NCBI GenBank assembly: GCA_015272515.1
Contig: JACYLN010000059.1
Span: forward strand, 1 to 64,000
Source of the DNA: Leptolyngbyaceae cyanobacterium C42_A2020_001
GTDB lineage: Bacteria > Cyanobacteriota > Cyanobacteriia > Leptolyngbyales > Leptolyngbyaceae
Length of the DNA: 64,000 bases
Reading direction: 5' to 3'
This document shows positions 54,673-64,000 of this stretch, piece after piece; the first letter of the stretch is position 1, and every line of letters starts with the position of its first letter. A program made the translations under genes and the position numbers. The notes beneath the pieces were generated by a model that was not told where the DNA came from, searched no databases, and saw only the letters and a list, made by a program, of their open reading frames with translations.

Positions 54673-55428
54673 ATGTACGATGAAGATGATGAGCTAACAC
54701 TTCTCAGCGCTGACGAGCTGGAAAGCCCTCTGGATAAACTCAAGCCTGTCGATGCAGAACCAGCAGACAAGCCTGATCCAGAGGTCATGTTGGCGTTGCT
54801 AGAAGCCGCCGACACCAACCAGCGCATGTTGGCTGCCAGGGCTTTTTGCGAAATTCAGGATGAACGGGCAATTCCCCACTTGATTCGCTTGCTGCAAGAT
54901 GGGTGTCCGCTGGTGCGGGTGAGTGCTGCCTATGGGTTGGGGCGTAATCCTAGTCAGGAAGCAGTAGAGTCGCTGATCCAGCAATACAACACTGATTGGA
55001 ACGGGTATGTGCGGAAAGGGGTCGTTTGGGCGCTGGGTAATTGCCGCGATCGCCGCACGCTGGTAACCCTGATCGACGCGCTGAAAACCGATATTCCCGC
55101 TGTACGGCTTTGGGCAGCCAGTTCGCTGGCGCAAATGGCATCCGTTGGGTATGAGTCAGTGGTTGCCGCGATCCCACCTCTGATTGAAGCCATGCGAAAC
55201 GACCCTATCTCAGCCGTGCGGAGTAATTGCGCCTGGTCAGTTGGGTTGCTGTGCCGTGAATTACCTTCCAATGTAGTATATGCAACTGCGATCGATGCAC
55301 TGTTAGAAACCATCGTCGAAGATGAAGATTTGGGTGTGCGCGAAGATGCCCGAACAGCGCTGTTGCGGGTGGGCGATCCACGGGGGTTGCAGTTGATTGA
55401 GGATCTGGAACAGGAAGGATTTTTGTAA
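54673..55428 (+). CDS. HEAT-repeat protein
   Basis: A 251-residue all-helical protein. The first 35 residues are acidic; from about residue 38 come five to six HEAT repeats (for example DERAIPHLIRLLQDGCPLVRVSAAYGLG, shortened here to ERAIPHLIRLLQDGCP; and RRTLVTLIDALKTDIPAVR). HEAT proteins in cyanobacteria include phycobilin lyases (CpcE/F type) and scaffolds. Without the paired subunit and lyase histidine/cysteine signs I call it only a scaffold-type protein. It is convergent with topA. Confidence 0.8.
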   Translation: MYDEDDELTLLSADELESPLDKLKPVDAEPADKPDPEVMLALLEAADTNQRMLAARAFCEIQDERAIPHLIRLLQDGCPLVRVSAAYGLGRNPSQEAVESLIQQYNTDWNGYVRKGVVWALGNCRDRRTLVTLIDALKTDIPAVRLWAASSLAQMASVGYESVVAAIPPLIEAMRNDPISAVRSNCAWSVGLLCRELPSNVVYATAIDALLETIVEDEDLGVREDARTALLRVGDPRGLQLIEDLEQEGFL

Positions 55429-55541
55429 ATCCGCTGCTTTTGAGGACGATGAAGCACTCAAAACGTAAACTTCAAAGTGGGAAAGCCTTACTGGAAGCCA
55501 TTTTAAGGTTTTAATTTTTCATTAACTCTCATTCTTTATAG

Positions 55542-55568
55542 CCGTAGCCATCTGTAACGTGGCTATGG
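55542..55568. terminator. Possible hairpin between convergent HEAT and topA genes
   Basis: CCGTAGCCA (55542-55550) pairs with TGGCTATGG (55560-55568), with one G-T pair, around nine bases. No T tract follows on either strand, so termination is only a guess. Confidence 0.35.
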
Positions 55569-55680
55569 CGAGTCAGAACGCCTACCCAGCATTGGCTTTG
55601 CCACTTTTTCCTGTCCTAAGCGTTCCGACCAAAGCTATAAGATTGTTCTTAAGATTGTGAATTCATTCAATTGGTAAACC

Positions 55681-58443
55681 TTAGGAAGCGGCTTTGGTGG
55701 TTGTGGTTCGTTTGCTAGTAGTTTTCTTGGCTGCGGTTTTGCTGGTGGCACTCCGTTTTGTTGTGGTTTTCTTGGCTGCTTTCTTCTCTTTGGTAGTAGA
55801 TTCGTCAGCCTCGCCAGGCTCCGCCGCTTTCTTGCTAGATTTGGTGGATTTGGTCGATTTCGTGGATTTACCGGACTTTTTGGAGCCTGCTTTCGCCGCG
55901 ATCGCCTCAACCGCTGTCTCCAGAGTAATACCTTCCACCGTTTGCCCTTCCGGCAAGGATGCGTTCACCTTACCATGCTTGATGTAAGGACCGTAGGGAC
56001 CGTCGTAGATGTTGACGGGTTCCTTATCCCCAGGATGGGCACCCAGTTCACGTAACGGCTTGGCGGCAGCGCGACGACCACGCCCCGTCTTCGGCTCAGC
56101 TAAAATTGCCAGCGCCCGCTCCAAATCTACTGTTAAAACATCATCCCCGGCTTTAAGGGAGCGATATTCCTTCCCATCCTTGCCCTGGTCATGCACGATG
56201 TAAGGACCAAACCTTCCCAGTCCTGCCTGAATCTTTGCGCCAGTTTCGGGATGCATTCCTAAAAGTCGCGGCAACGATAGCAAACCGACTGCCTGTTCTA
56301 GGGTCACATTGTCAGGAGTAACCCCCTTTGGCAGCGATGCTCGCTTGGGTTTGGGATTATCGTCTGTAACATCGCCCAATTGCACATACGGACCGTAGGC
56401 ACCAATCAGGACATAGATCGGTTCGCCCGTTTCGGGATGGAAACCAACCTTATCAGGACCTTCTGTTTTTTGCCGTAGAAGAGTTTCTACCTGATCGGGA
56501 TCTAAATCAGAGGGAGTAAGGTCTTTGGGAATCGAAGCCTTCACCGGCCCCTCATCTCCCTCTACTTCCAGAAATGCTCCATAGCGACCGATGCGAATCT
56601 TGGCATCCAGATTCTCCAGCTCAATGGTTCGAGCTTCATTGGGATCAATCTGGCTTTCCCGATCTTTGACCTGAGTTTCCAGCCCACTATCTCCCAGGTA
56701 AAACTGCTTTAAGTAGGGGAGGTAATCAACTTCGCCCGTAGAAATATCATCGAGGGTTTCCTCCATGCGGGCAGTGAAACTGGTATCAACCAGGTCGGGA
56801 AAATGCTGCTCTAAAAGGGAGGTGACTGCAAAAGCTGTGAAAGTAGGAACTAGAGCATTGCCAACCATTTGAGCGTAGCCGCGATCGATGATGGTACCGA
56901 TAATGCTGGCGTAAGTACTGGGACGACCAATGCCTTCACTTTCTAACATTTTTACAAGAGAGGCTTCGGTATAGCGGGCGGGGGGTTGGGTTTCGTGCCC
57001 GATCGCTTCCAGGTCGGTACAGGCTGGCGTGTCTCCAACTCGCAAGGTTGGCAATATGACTTCTTGATCTTCGATCGCCGCATCGGGATCATCCGATCCT
57101 TCTACGTAAGCCCGGAAGAAACCAGGAAAGTCAATGCGTTTGCCGCTGGCACGGAACCCGGCATCTTCCACCTGGATCTGCACCGTGATATTGGTTTGGC
57201 GGGCTTCTGCCATCTGGGTCGCAACGGTTCGCTTCCAGATCAAGTCATACAAGCGAAATTCCCGGTCTTTGAGTCCAGTTTGTTGCGGGGTGCGGAAGGT
57301 GTTGCCAGCAGGACGAATGGCTTCGTGAGCCTCCTGCGCGCCTTTGGATTTGGTGGAGTATTGGCGTGGCTGAGGACTGAGGTATTCCGTACCGTATTTT
57401 TCTTCCACGCAGGCGCGGGCAGCGGCGATCGCCTGTTTTGACAGGTTTACCGAGTCAGTCCGCATATAAGTGATATAGCCTTGTTCATACAAACTTTGGG
57501 CAACCCGCATCGTGTCTCGCGCAGAAAGTCCCAGTTTGCGGTTTGCCTCTTGCTGCAAGGTGGAGGTGGTAAATGGCGGCGAAGGCTTGCGAACAACCGG
57601 ACGTTCTTCCAGATTGGTGACTGTCCAGGGGCGATCGCGAATCCGGTCTTGCAGTGCTCTGGCATCCGCCTCACTCAGCAGTACCACATTGCGTCCAGCC
57701 GTCACCTGCCCCGTGGCTTCGTCAAAATCACTACCGGAGGCAACCTTTACGCCGTTTAGGCTAATCAGTCTTGCCTCAAATGATCCTCGTGCTTCAGTAG
57801 TGATTCCCCGCGCTTCCAGGGTTGCCTTCAGGTCCCAGTAGGTGCCTTTGCGGAAGGCACGCCGTTGCCGTTCTCGTGCCACTAGTAGACGCACTGCTAC
57901 CGATTGCACCCGTCCAGCAGACAGACCAAAAGCAATTTTTTTCCACAGCAGCGGCGAGAGCGTATATCCTACCAGGCGATCTAAGATACGACGGGTTTCT
58001 TGAGCACGAACCAGGCGTTCATCCACCTCTCGGCAATTTTGAATTGCTTCCTGAATCGCCTCCTGGGTAATCTCGTGGAACACCATGCGCTTGATTGGCA
58101 CTTTAGGCTGAAGCAACTGCAATAGATGCCAGCTAATACTTTCTCCCTCGCGGTCTTCGTCAGTTGCCAGAACGAGTTCATCTGCCTGCTTTAGAGCATC
58201 TTTTAGCTCTTTGACAATTTTTTTCTTGTCCTGCGGAACCACGTATAGCGGTTCAAAATTTTCATCAACGTTTACGCCCAGTTGCGCCCATTTCTCACCT
58301 TTTACGCTCGCTGGAATCTCGCTTGCCGATTGGGGCAAGTCTCGTACATGCCCCATGGATGCCTCGACTCGGTAGCCCGCAGGGAGGTAGTTCCGAATAG
58401 TTCGAGCTTTGGTTGGAGATTCAACAATGACAAGGGTTGACAT
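55681..58443 (-). CDS. topA: DNA topoisomerase I
   Basis: A 920-residue type IA topoisomerase that relaxes negative supercoils. The Toprim domain has [17 protein letters not shown] and DEDREGE, and the active-site tyrosine lies in [14 protein letters not shown]. Instead of zinc fingers the C-terminal part carries four toprim-C repeats ([37 protein letters not shown]). The last 65 residues are a Lys/Thr/Ser/Ala tail like histone H1, with no cysteines. It is convergent with the HEAT-repeat gene. Start at ATG 58443 is the standard N-terminus. Confidence 0.97.
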   Translation of the reverse strand: MSTLVIVESPTKARTIRNYLPAGYRVEASMGHVRDLPQSASEIPASVKGEKWAQLGVNVDENFEPLYVVPQDKKKIVKELKDALKQADELVLATDEDREGESISWHLLQLLQPKVPIKRMVFHEITQEAIQEAIQNCREVDERLVRAQETRRILDRLVGYTLSPLLWKKIAFGLSAGRVQSVAVRLLVARERQRRAFRKGTYWDLKATLEARGITTEARGSFEARLISLNGVKVASGSDFDEATGQVTAGRNVVLLSEADARALQDRIRDRPWTVTNLEERPVVRKPSPPFTTSTLQQEANRKLGLSARDTMRVAQSLYEQGYITYMRTDSVNLSKQAIAAARACVEEKYGTEYLSPQPRQYSTKSKGAQEAHEAIRPAGNTFRTPQQTGLKDREFRLYDLIWKRTVATQMAEARQTNITVQIQVEDAGFRASGKRIDFPGFFRAYVEGSDDPDAAIEDQEVILPTLRVGDTPACTDLEAIGHETQPPARYTEASLVKMLESEGIGRPSTYASIIGTIIDRGYAQMVGNALVPTFTAFAVTSLLEQHFPDLVDTSFTARMEETLDDISTGEVDYLPYLKQFYLGDSGLETQVKDRESQIDPNEARTIELENLDAKIRIGRYGAFLEVEGDEGPVKASIPKDLTPSDLDPDQVETLLRQKTEGPDKVGFHPETGEPIYVLIGAYGPYVQLGDVTDDNPKPKRASLPKGVTPDNVTLEQAVGLLSLPRLLGMHPETGAKIQAGLGRFGPYIVHDQGKDGKEYRSLKAGDDVLTVDLERALAILAEPKTGRGRRAAAKPLRELGAHPGDKEPVNIYDGPYGPYIKHGKVNASLPEGQTVEGITLETAVEAIAAKAGSKKSGKSTKSTKSTKSSKKAAEPGEADESTTKEKKAAKKTTTKRSATSKTAAKKTTSKRTTTTKAAS

Positions 58444-59109
58444 GGAATCGTTAATCGTAGAAAGCGGAAGGCAGTGAAATCAAGATGTTTTCAGGGTAGC
58501 GCTTGACTGGAACGGGCGATCGCAAGATTTCATGAATACCTGACTCAGATGTCTAGCGATCAAAACCATTTCAACGGTCATCCCATTTCAACAGTATGCA
58601 TCAATCGTTGAGTTGTCAGTAGACGCTTCCTCATCTTGAAGCTTACCTTATGTCTCTTATAGCCAAATGTCTCTTATAGCCAATATTCACTAACTACCCA
58701 ACAATGCTGCGTTATTTCAATGCGGATCATCCTTCTTAATACAACGGGCAAGTGGGAAATTTCTCGACGTGAAATGCTCTGACAGAGTTTAGAACATCGG
58801 CTGATGTTAACTTTCAGGCTTCCGAGCGTAGCGATCGCCGCTGGCGCTGAAGTCTCGATTACCATTTACATCCCTTAATAGAAGCCATCGAAATTCAAAA
58901 ATTAAGGAATGTCCATAGGATGAGAAGATTGCAAGGTAGAATCCCTGTAGAACTCTTTCTCAACTCCCCTGGTGGAATAGAGTCTGTTAGGGACGGTTAA
59001 ACCACGTTCAACTCAAAAACGAGAGGCTCCGCTCAGGAAAAACTACGAATTTGGATGTGAACAAGGTTTAATTAAGATTTCGTAAATTGCTACCTCTGGA
59101 AAAAGGCTC
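58444..59109. other. Divergent topA-ndhB intergenic region
   Basis: About 665 bases with no convincing gene. It holds a perfect 17-bp tandem duplication (58650-58683) and, just before ndhB, a 25-base stretch (59046-59070) that recurs at 5037-5061 with three differences. Promoters for topA and ndhB must lie here. A minus-strand frame at 58674-58865 has no ribosome site and an unlikely composition. Confidence 0.45.
58650..58683. repeat. Perfect 17-bp tandem duplication
   Basis: ATGTCTCTTATAGCCAA occurs twice back to back at 58650-58666 and 58667-58683, with no mismatch. It looks like a recent slippage event. Confidence 0.85.
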
Positions 59110-60693
59110 ATGGATTTCGCCAGTCTTGTTGCCCAGTTAAACACCGGAACCATCCTGCCCGAACTAATTGTGACTGCCACCCTGATGGTAGTAGTAGTGG
59201 GCGATTTAATCGTAGGACGAACTGCATCCTCCCGGTGGACTCCCTATCTCTCCATCATTGGGCTGTTAGCCGCTGTTGCAGCTCTTTACCTGCAATGGGA
59301 TAGTTCAAATCCAATTTCTTTTCTGGGGAGCTTCAACAGTGATGCCCTTAGCATCGTTTTTCGGGGAATTATTGCGCTTTCTGCGGCTGTGACAGTTTTG
59401 ATGTCCGTTCGGTACGTAGAGCAATCTGGTACCGCTCTGGCAGAATTTCTTACCATTCTGCTCACAGCCACACTCGGTGGGATGTTCCTCTCTGGGTCAA
59501 ACGAGCTGGTCATGATCTTTGTATCCCTGGAAACGTTGAGTATCTCCTCTTATTTATTGACGGGCTACACGAAGCGCGATCCTCGCTCTAACGAAGCAGC
59601 GTTGAAGTATTTACTAATTGGGGCTTCCAGCTCTGCTATCTTCCTCTATGGCAGTTCGTTGTTGTATGGCTTGTCGGGGGGAGAAACCAATTTGGGCGCG
59701 ATCGCCGCAAGTGTGGCTCAAGCCAGGTTGGGTGAATCGATCGGGATGGTCATTGCTCTGGTATTTGTGATTGCCGGGATTGCCTTCAAAATTGCCGCTG
59801 TTCCATTCCATCAATGGACTCCAGACGTTTACGAAGGTTCACCGACTCCCGTTGTGGCATTTTTATCCGTCGGGTCTAAAGCCGCTGGTTTTGCGCTTGC
59901 CATTCGTCTGCTGGTTACTGCCTTCCCGTTGCTAACTGACCAGTGGCAATTTGTCTTAACCGCCCTGGCAATTCTCAGCATGATTTTGGGGAACGTAGTT
60001 GCTCTGGCGCAGACCAGCATGAAGCGACTGCTGGCATACTCCTCCATTGGTCAGGCAGGCTTTGTGATGATTGGTCTGGTGGTTGGTTCGCAAGATGGCT
60101 ACGCCAGCATGATCTTCTACCTGATCGCGTATCTATTCATGAACCTGGGTGCCTTCACTTGTGTAATTTTGTTTTCTCTCCGTACCGGCACTGATCAAAT
60201 CAGCGAGTATTCGGGACTTTATCAAAAAGATCCCTTGCTGACGTTAGGCTTGAGCATTTGCCTGCTGTCTTTAGGTGGCATTCCGCCGCTAGTGGGCTTC
60301 TTCGGAAAAATCTACCTGTTCTGGGCAGGCTGGCAAGCTGGGGCTTACGGGTTGGTGATTTTGGGACTGATCACCAGTGTTATCTCCATCTATTACTACA
60401 TTCGAGTGGTAAAAGCGATGGTGGTGAAGGAGCCGCAGGAAATGTCTGAAGCGGTGAAGAACTATCCCGAAGTACGCTGGGATTTGCCAGGAATGCGTCC
60501 CTTGCAAGTTGGAATTGTGTTGAGCCTGGTAGCAACCTCGATCGCGGGCATTCTCTCTAACCCACTGTTTACACTGGCAAACAACGCGGTTGCACAAACC
60601 CCCATTCTCCAATCTGCTGTAGTTAGCCGTCAGCCAGTTGTAACTCAGCAGCAAGCCACGGTGAAGTTGGTAGCACCAGAACTGAAGTTGTAA
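59110..60693 (+). CDS. ndhB: NAD(P)H-quinone oxidoreductase subunit NdhB (chain 2)
   Basis: A 527-residue thylakoid membrane protein, homologous to complex I NuoN and part of NDH-1 complexes for respiration, cyclic electron flow and CO2 uptake. It has 13-14 helices and the antiporter-like core: [20 protein letters not shown]-type sequence near residue 140, [20 protein letters not shown] (shortened here) near residue 228, and [14 protein letters not shown]-like residues. ATG 59110 follows AAAAAGG. It is monocistronic, as ndhB often is in cyanobacteria. Length is normal. Confidence 0.96.
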   Translation: MDFASLVAQLNTGTILPELIVTATLMVVVVGDLIVGRTASSRWTPYLSIIGLLAAVAALYLQWDSSNPISFLGSFNSDALSIVFRGIIALSAAVTVLMSVRYVEQSGTALAEFLTILLTATLGGMFLSGSNELVMIFVSLETLSISSYLLTGYTKRDPRSNEAALKYLLIGASSSAIFLYGSSLLYGLSGGETNLGAIAASVAQARLGESIGMVIALVFVIAGIAFKIAAVPFHQWTPDVYEGSPTPVVAFLSVGSKAAGFALAIRLLVTAFPLLTDQWQFVLTALAILSMILGNVVALAQTSMKRLLAYSSIGQAGFVMIGLVVGSQDGYASMIFYLIAYLFMNLGAFTCVILFSLRTGTDQISEYSGLYQKDPLLTLGLSICLLSLGGIPPLVGFFGKIYLFWAGWQAGAYGLVILGLITSVISIYYYIRVVKAMVVKEPQEMSEAVKNYPEVRWDLPGMRPLQVGIVLSLVATSIAGILSNPLFTLANNAVAQTPILQSAVVSRQPVVTQQQATVKLVAPELKL

Positions 60694-60842
60694 GCATCTG
60701 GTTGCAGTTCAGTTTGAAATTCAATCATGTCAGCGATCGCTCCTTCCAGATGCGATCGCTTGGCGTTTGTGAGGGATAAATGATAGTTCAACCAGAATCG
60801 CCGCAGCCCAATTATGATTAACGGGGGATTTTGCAGAAACCT

Positions 60843-61940
60843 ATGCCAACCAAAAACCTGATTTCTATTGGATTGTTGATTTTTGTCCCAATCGCGATCG
60901 CGGCTGACAAGCTAGAGTGGGGCGCGTTAACCGTGTTTGGACTCTCGGCGATCGCGATCGTGCCGCTGGCAATTTGGCTCAGTACAGCAACCGAAGAAAT
61001 TGCGGTGAGTTTAGGACCCGCGATTGGTGGGCTATTGAATGCAGTATTTGGCAACGCAACCGAGTTAATTATTGCGATCGTCGCCCTGAAAGAAGGGTTG
61101 GTAGACATCGTTAAGGCAAGCATCACTGGCACCATCATCAGCAACCTGCTGCTTGTGATGGGACTGTCCATGTTTTTGGGTGGGCTGCGCTACAAAGAAC
61201 AGGAATTCAAACCAGTCGTTGCTCGGGTAAACGGTTCCACCATGACACTTGCCGTGATTGCGATCGTCCTACCTGCCACCGTGATTACAACCTCCAACGT
61301 GGTAGAACCAAGCGCGATTGAAAACCTATCCCTGTTTGTAGCAGCAGTTCTGATCATCGTTTACGCCTTTACCTTGCTGTTCTCCCTTAAAACTCACAGT
61401 TACCTCTATGACGTGAGCGTCGTGGAACTGGAAGGCGAGGTAGCCCAAGCGGGCGAAGAACACGGTGAACACAGCAAACCTAATCTTTGGTTCTGGGTGG
61501 GCATTTTAGTGGCAGCAACGGTAGGTGTGGCGATCGTTTCAGAGATTTTTGTGGGCGCTGTAGAAGAAGCTACTGCCGGATTAGGCTTGACTCCCCTCTT
61601 TACAGGCGTAATTTTGCTGCCGCTGGTAGGTGGCGCAGCGGAATATGTCACTGCTGTCCGAGTGGCGCTGAAGAACAACATGGATCTGTCGGTTTCTGTA
61701 GCAATGGGATCGAGCCTGCTGGTGGCGTTGCTGGTTGCGCCCATTTTGGTGATCATTGGTTTGCTCATCGGTCAACCAATGGACTTGAATTTCAACCTGT
61801 TTGAAGTGGTTGCTGTGGCGATCGCGGTCATCACCGCTAATTTAATTAGCCTGGATGGGCGATCGAACTGGCTGGAAGGAATGCTGCTGCTAGCAACCTA
61901 CGCCATTTTGGGAGCTGCCTTCTACTTTCATCCCGTGTAA
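60843..61940 (+). CDS. cax: Calcium/proton antiporter, CAX family
   Basis: A 365-residue cation exchanger with 11 membrane helices in two inverted halves. Each half has a conserved acidic motif: GGLLNAVFGNATELII and GGAAEYVTAVRVALKNNM, the alpha-repeats of the CaCA/CAX family. A short acidic, His-containing loop (GEVAQAGEEHGEHSK) lies between the halves. CAX proteins export Ca2+ from the cytosol in exchange for protons. ATG 60843 gives the standard N-terminus; a TTG four codons earlier opens the frame. Related ChaA-type Na+/H+ activity is possible. Confidence 0.9.
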   Translation: MPTKNLISIGLLIFVPIAIAADKLEWGALTVFGLSAIAIVPLAIWLSTATEEIAVSLGPAIGGLLNAVFGNATELIIAIVALKEGLVDIVKASITGTIISNLLLVMGLSMFLGGLRYKEQEFKPVVARVNGSTMTLAVIAIVLPATVITTSNVVEPSAIENLSLFVAAVLIIVYAFTLLFSLKTHSYLYDVSVVELEGEVAQAGEEHGEHSKPNLWFWVGILVAATVGVAIVSEIFVGAVEEATAGLGLTPLFTGVILLPLVGGAAEYVTAVRVALKNNMDLSVSVAMGSSLLVALLVAPILVIIGLLIGQPMDLNFNLFEVVAVAIAVITANLISLDGRSNWLEGMLLLATYAILGAAFYFHPV

Positions 61941-62058
61941 CGCGATCGCTGAAGTAAAGAATTATTGAAGTTCCCAGAAATGCCCCCACGACAAAGGGTA
62001 GGAATGGTGTAACCGCGAGGGTTGTCACTGTTCGTCTGCTTACTGTGGGGAGAGAATT

Positions 62059-64000
62059 ATGAGATTGGGCAAACGCTTCATAGTGCCCGTATTGTTTTTG
62101 CTGGGAGTGTTGATTGCCGTTGGATTTGCCGGTTGCGGCACTGCGAATATCACCAATGCCCCACAAACCGTCGAAGTAGCGGAACTGCCCGCACCAAACC
62201 TGCCAGATTGGATTGAGGAAATTAGCCCACTCGGCAATGCCAAAACTCAAGCACAAATTCGGGTGCGGTTTAAGGAACCGCTGATTCCAGTCGAAAGTTT
62301 GGAAAGCGACGATCAGCGTCAACTGCTGCAAAAATTTGAGGTTGTGCCACCCCTGAAGGGGCAGTTTCGCTTCTTAACTCCGCGTATGGTAGGCTTCCAG
62401 GCAGATGAAGCAACCCCGTTGGCAACACGGGTGCGGGTAACCCTCAAAGCCGGGTTAGCCGATCTAAAAAATCACAAGTTGGATCAGGATCTGGCATGGA
62501 CATTCCAGACCGATCGCATCAAGCTCACCAACCTCCCCACCTCTTACTCAGCCGATAATCCCAAAGAGGTGACTGAACCGCTGAATATCAAGCCTGTGCT
62601 CAAGGTGTATGCCAACACCGAATTAGACCAAGCCTCGCTAAAAGAACATGCCAAACTGATTCCAAACGGCAAAAACGATAGCGTTTCCCTTGCCGTAACC
62701 CTGGAAAAGCAACCCGAAGTATTTGAGCCAGACACGCCCAATCCAGAGAAAAGCTTTGATCCCTCCACCCGTAGCTGGATCTATACTTTGCAGCCACAGC
62801 GAGAGCTGGACAAAGCCACCCAATACAAGTTGGAATTTACGCCAGGATTGCGTTCTGCCAAGGGCAACTTGCCAACCGAAGAAAGCTTTGCCAGTCAGGT
62901 CGAAACCTTTTCTCCACTGGCGTATCAAACCCTGAAGTATTTCGGGCAACCGGATGCGAGTGGCACCTACGGGCGGTTTGTGAAAGGGTCTGGACAGTTA
63001 GAGTTCAACAATCCCCTCAATGTGGAATCAGCGCTGGCGAACATCTCCATCAGCCCAGAACCGAAGAATAAAGATGTACCATTGGTGCGGGCATACGAGG
63101 GCGATCGCGTCATTAACCTCAACCCCTGGGCACTCGAACCTACTACAAAATACACCGTCACCGTTGGGGCAGACATTAAAGACAAGTTTGGGCAAACCCT
63201 CGGCAGGCCCGTCACCGTGGATTATGAAACAGGGGATGTGGCTCCCGACATTTGGGCACCCACGGATTTGAACATCTTCCCAGCCAGTGCGATCGCCGAT
63301 AAAGCTTTGCAGTTGAACATTTCCACCGTGAATTTATCGGAGTACAAATCGGCGTTTGAAGTCGTGCAACCGACTGATTTGGTGTATGTCAATTCCGCCT
63401 ATCCTCAAGGGAACGGCACTGATCTTCTGCCCAACCCCGGTCGTTGGAAAAAGTCGAACGTCCAACCGAAAAAGAACGAATCCGTAGAAACAACCGTGCC
63501 GTTACAGAAATTACTCGGCGGATCGACTGGAATGCTAGCATACGGCGTGCAGGCGCGAACCAACTCTTATCAGGAAGATGGAAAGCAGAAGTTTCGGGAA
63601 CCAGCCTTTTACGGCATGGTGCAACTGACGAATTTGGGTGTGTTTGCTCAATGGTTTCCCGAAGCGGGTCTGGTGCGAGTGCATCATTTGTCGGATGGTT
63701 CTCCAGCAGCGAATGCTCCTGTACAAATTTATAAGTCCCAGTTAGAGTCCAAAGATCGGTCAACACCGTCCCCTTGTGCTACTGGCAAAACAGATTCCAG
63801 CGGAATGCTGATGTTGAACAACAGTCAGTTTCAAGGTTGTCGCAATCCTGGTGCAGAAACGGCTCCTCCCTTGTTGGTGATTGCTCAAGAAGGCAAAGAT
63901 TGGGCGTTTACCCGCACCTATGAATACAGTGGCGCTTATGACTACGGCATTGATGCCGGATGGGAAAGTGGCAAACCGATTTCGCGGGGTACGATCTTTA
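62059..64000 (+). CDS. Alpha-2-macroglobulin family lipoprotein, partial (cut by window end)
   Basis: At least 647 residues, still open at base 64000. It begins with a lipoprotein signal (RLGKRFIVPVLFLLG, lipobox FAGC with Cys26), preceded by GGAGAG. Then come Ig-like/Big_5-type beta domains (residues about 50-420), with a segment like WIYTLQPQRELDKATQYKL, and MG-type domains such as TNLGVFAQWF and LVRVHHLSDGSPAANAPVQIY, typical of bacterial alpha-2-macroglobulins (YfhM-like). Those trap proteases in the periplasm. The thioester motif CxEQ would lie in the part beyond the window, so I cannot check it. Confidence 0.85.
   Translation, partial: MRLGKRFIVPVLFLLGVLIAVGFAGCGTANITNAPQTVEVAELPAPNLPDWIEEISPLGNAKTQAQIRVRFKEPLIPVESLESDDQRQLLQKFEVVPPLKGQFRFLTPRMVGFQADEATPLATRVRVTLKAGLADLKNHKLDQDLAWTFQTDRIKLTNLPTSYSADNPKEVTEPLNIKPVLKVYANTELDQASLKEHAKLIPNGKNDSVSLAVTLEKQPEVFEPDTPNPEKSFDPSTRSWIYTLQPQRELDKATQYKLEFTPGLRSAKGNLPTEESFASQVETFSPLAYQTLKYFGQPDASGTYGRFVKGSGQLEFNNPLNVESALANISISPEPKNKDVPLVRAYEGDRVINLNPWALEPTTKYTVTVGADIKDKFGQTLGRPVTVDYETGDVAPDIWAPTDLNIFPASAIADKALQLNISTVNLSEYKSAFEVVQPTDLVYVNSAYPQGNGTDLLPNPGRWKKSNVQPKKNESVETTVPLQKLLGGSTGMLAYGVQARTNSYQEDGKQKFREPAFYGMVQLTNLGVFAQWFPEAGLVRVHHLSDGSPAANAPVQIYKSQLESKDRSTPSPCATGKTDSSGMLMLNNSQFQGCRNPGAETAPPLLVIAQEGKDWAFTRTYEYSGAYDYGIDAGWESGKPISRGTIF

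Noticed and set aside
58674-58865. A 63-residue minus-strand frame upstream of ndhB
   Set aside because: No ribosome site, and it begins in the tandem duplication; unlikely composition.
1-64000. Search by eye for insertion sequences, prophage genes, integrases and CRISPR arrays
   Set aside because: None seen. The repeats that exist are in-gene or short intergenic words, and no transposase or integrase frame is present.

Overview
This is a 64-kb piece of a cyanobacterial chromosome. The taxonomic call rests on several independent signs. The HIP1 octamer GCGATCGC recurs throughout. There are genes for thylakoid or photosynthetic functions (Psb28-2-like, NdhB, a Gap2-type Calvin-cycle GAPDH, a phytol kinase of the tocopherol/chlorophyll salvage type, NarM). 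Many of the small unknowns also look like conserved cyanobacterial families. Gene density is high and the G+C content looks to be about 50%, with short operons on both strands. A lipoxygenase, a PEP-CTERM remnant and a PD-(D/E)XK 'Rpn/DUF2887' gene would fit a larger filamentous genome, but that is inference.

Layout. 0-6.4 kb: phytol kinase (-), Psb28-2 (+), an SDR39U1 epimerase (+), a ribulose-kinase-like FGGY enzyme (-), and several small or secreted proteins, including a 53-residue secreted peptide and a pentapeptide-repeat protein. 6.4-10.3 kb, all (-): a D-Ala-D-Ala carboxypeptidase (DacB), a small unknown, a helix-hairpin-helix protein, and a beta-rich protein that looks like a paralogue of the C-terminal half of the helix-hairpin-helix protein. 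10.5-19.1 kb: acetolactate synthase with a C-terminal zinc ribbon, facing a lipoxygenase across a promoter region with a strong palindrome; then a YnfA-like protein, an MFS exporter, an acidic unknown, a CADD-family di-metal oxygenase and alanine dehydrogenase. 19.2-25.9 kb: a TPR lipoprotein-like gene, an EF-G-like GTPase, a frameshifted PEP-CTERM gene, gap2 and nadD. 26-37 kb: a cell-wall block (murC, murB, later murF) with ybaB, a low-molecular-weight tyrosine phosphatase, an Rre1/Ycf29-type regulator, a WecE-type aminotransferase, proA and an SbcD-like nuclease. 37-49.7 kb: a DUF2887 nuclease, cysS, a His-rich COG0523 metallochaperone, a thioredoxin-like ferredoxin, an HD phosphohydrolase overlapping an M28 peptidase lipoprotein, Uma2, tatC, speA and nadA. 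49.8-64 kb: tRNA-Ser(CGA), comEC, DUF4079, psiE-like, narM, a HEAT-repeat protein, topA, ndhB, a Ca2+/H+ antiporter, and an alpha-2-macroglobulin lipoprotein cut by the window end.

How the genes fit together. Most are housekeeping: peptidoglycan precursor synthesis and remodelling (murB, murC, murF, dacB), NAD synthesis (nadA, nadD), amino-acid metabolism (ilvB, ald, proA, speA), photosynthetic electron transport and carbon fixation (ndhB, gap2, psb28-2), and protein export (tatC). No prophage, insertion sequence, integrase, CRISPR array or obvious defence island is visible. The least explained pieces are the paralogous helix-hairpin-helix/beta-domain pair at 8.4-10.2 kb, the CADD homologue with its acidic neighbour, the zinc-ribbon extension on acetolactate synthase, and a HEPN-like gene fragment. 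All calls come from reading the sequence by eye; none was confirmed by a database search.
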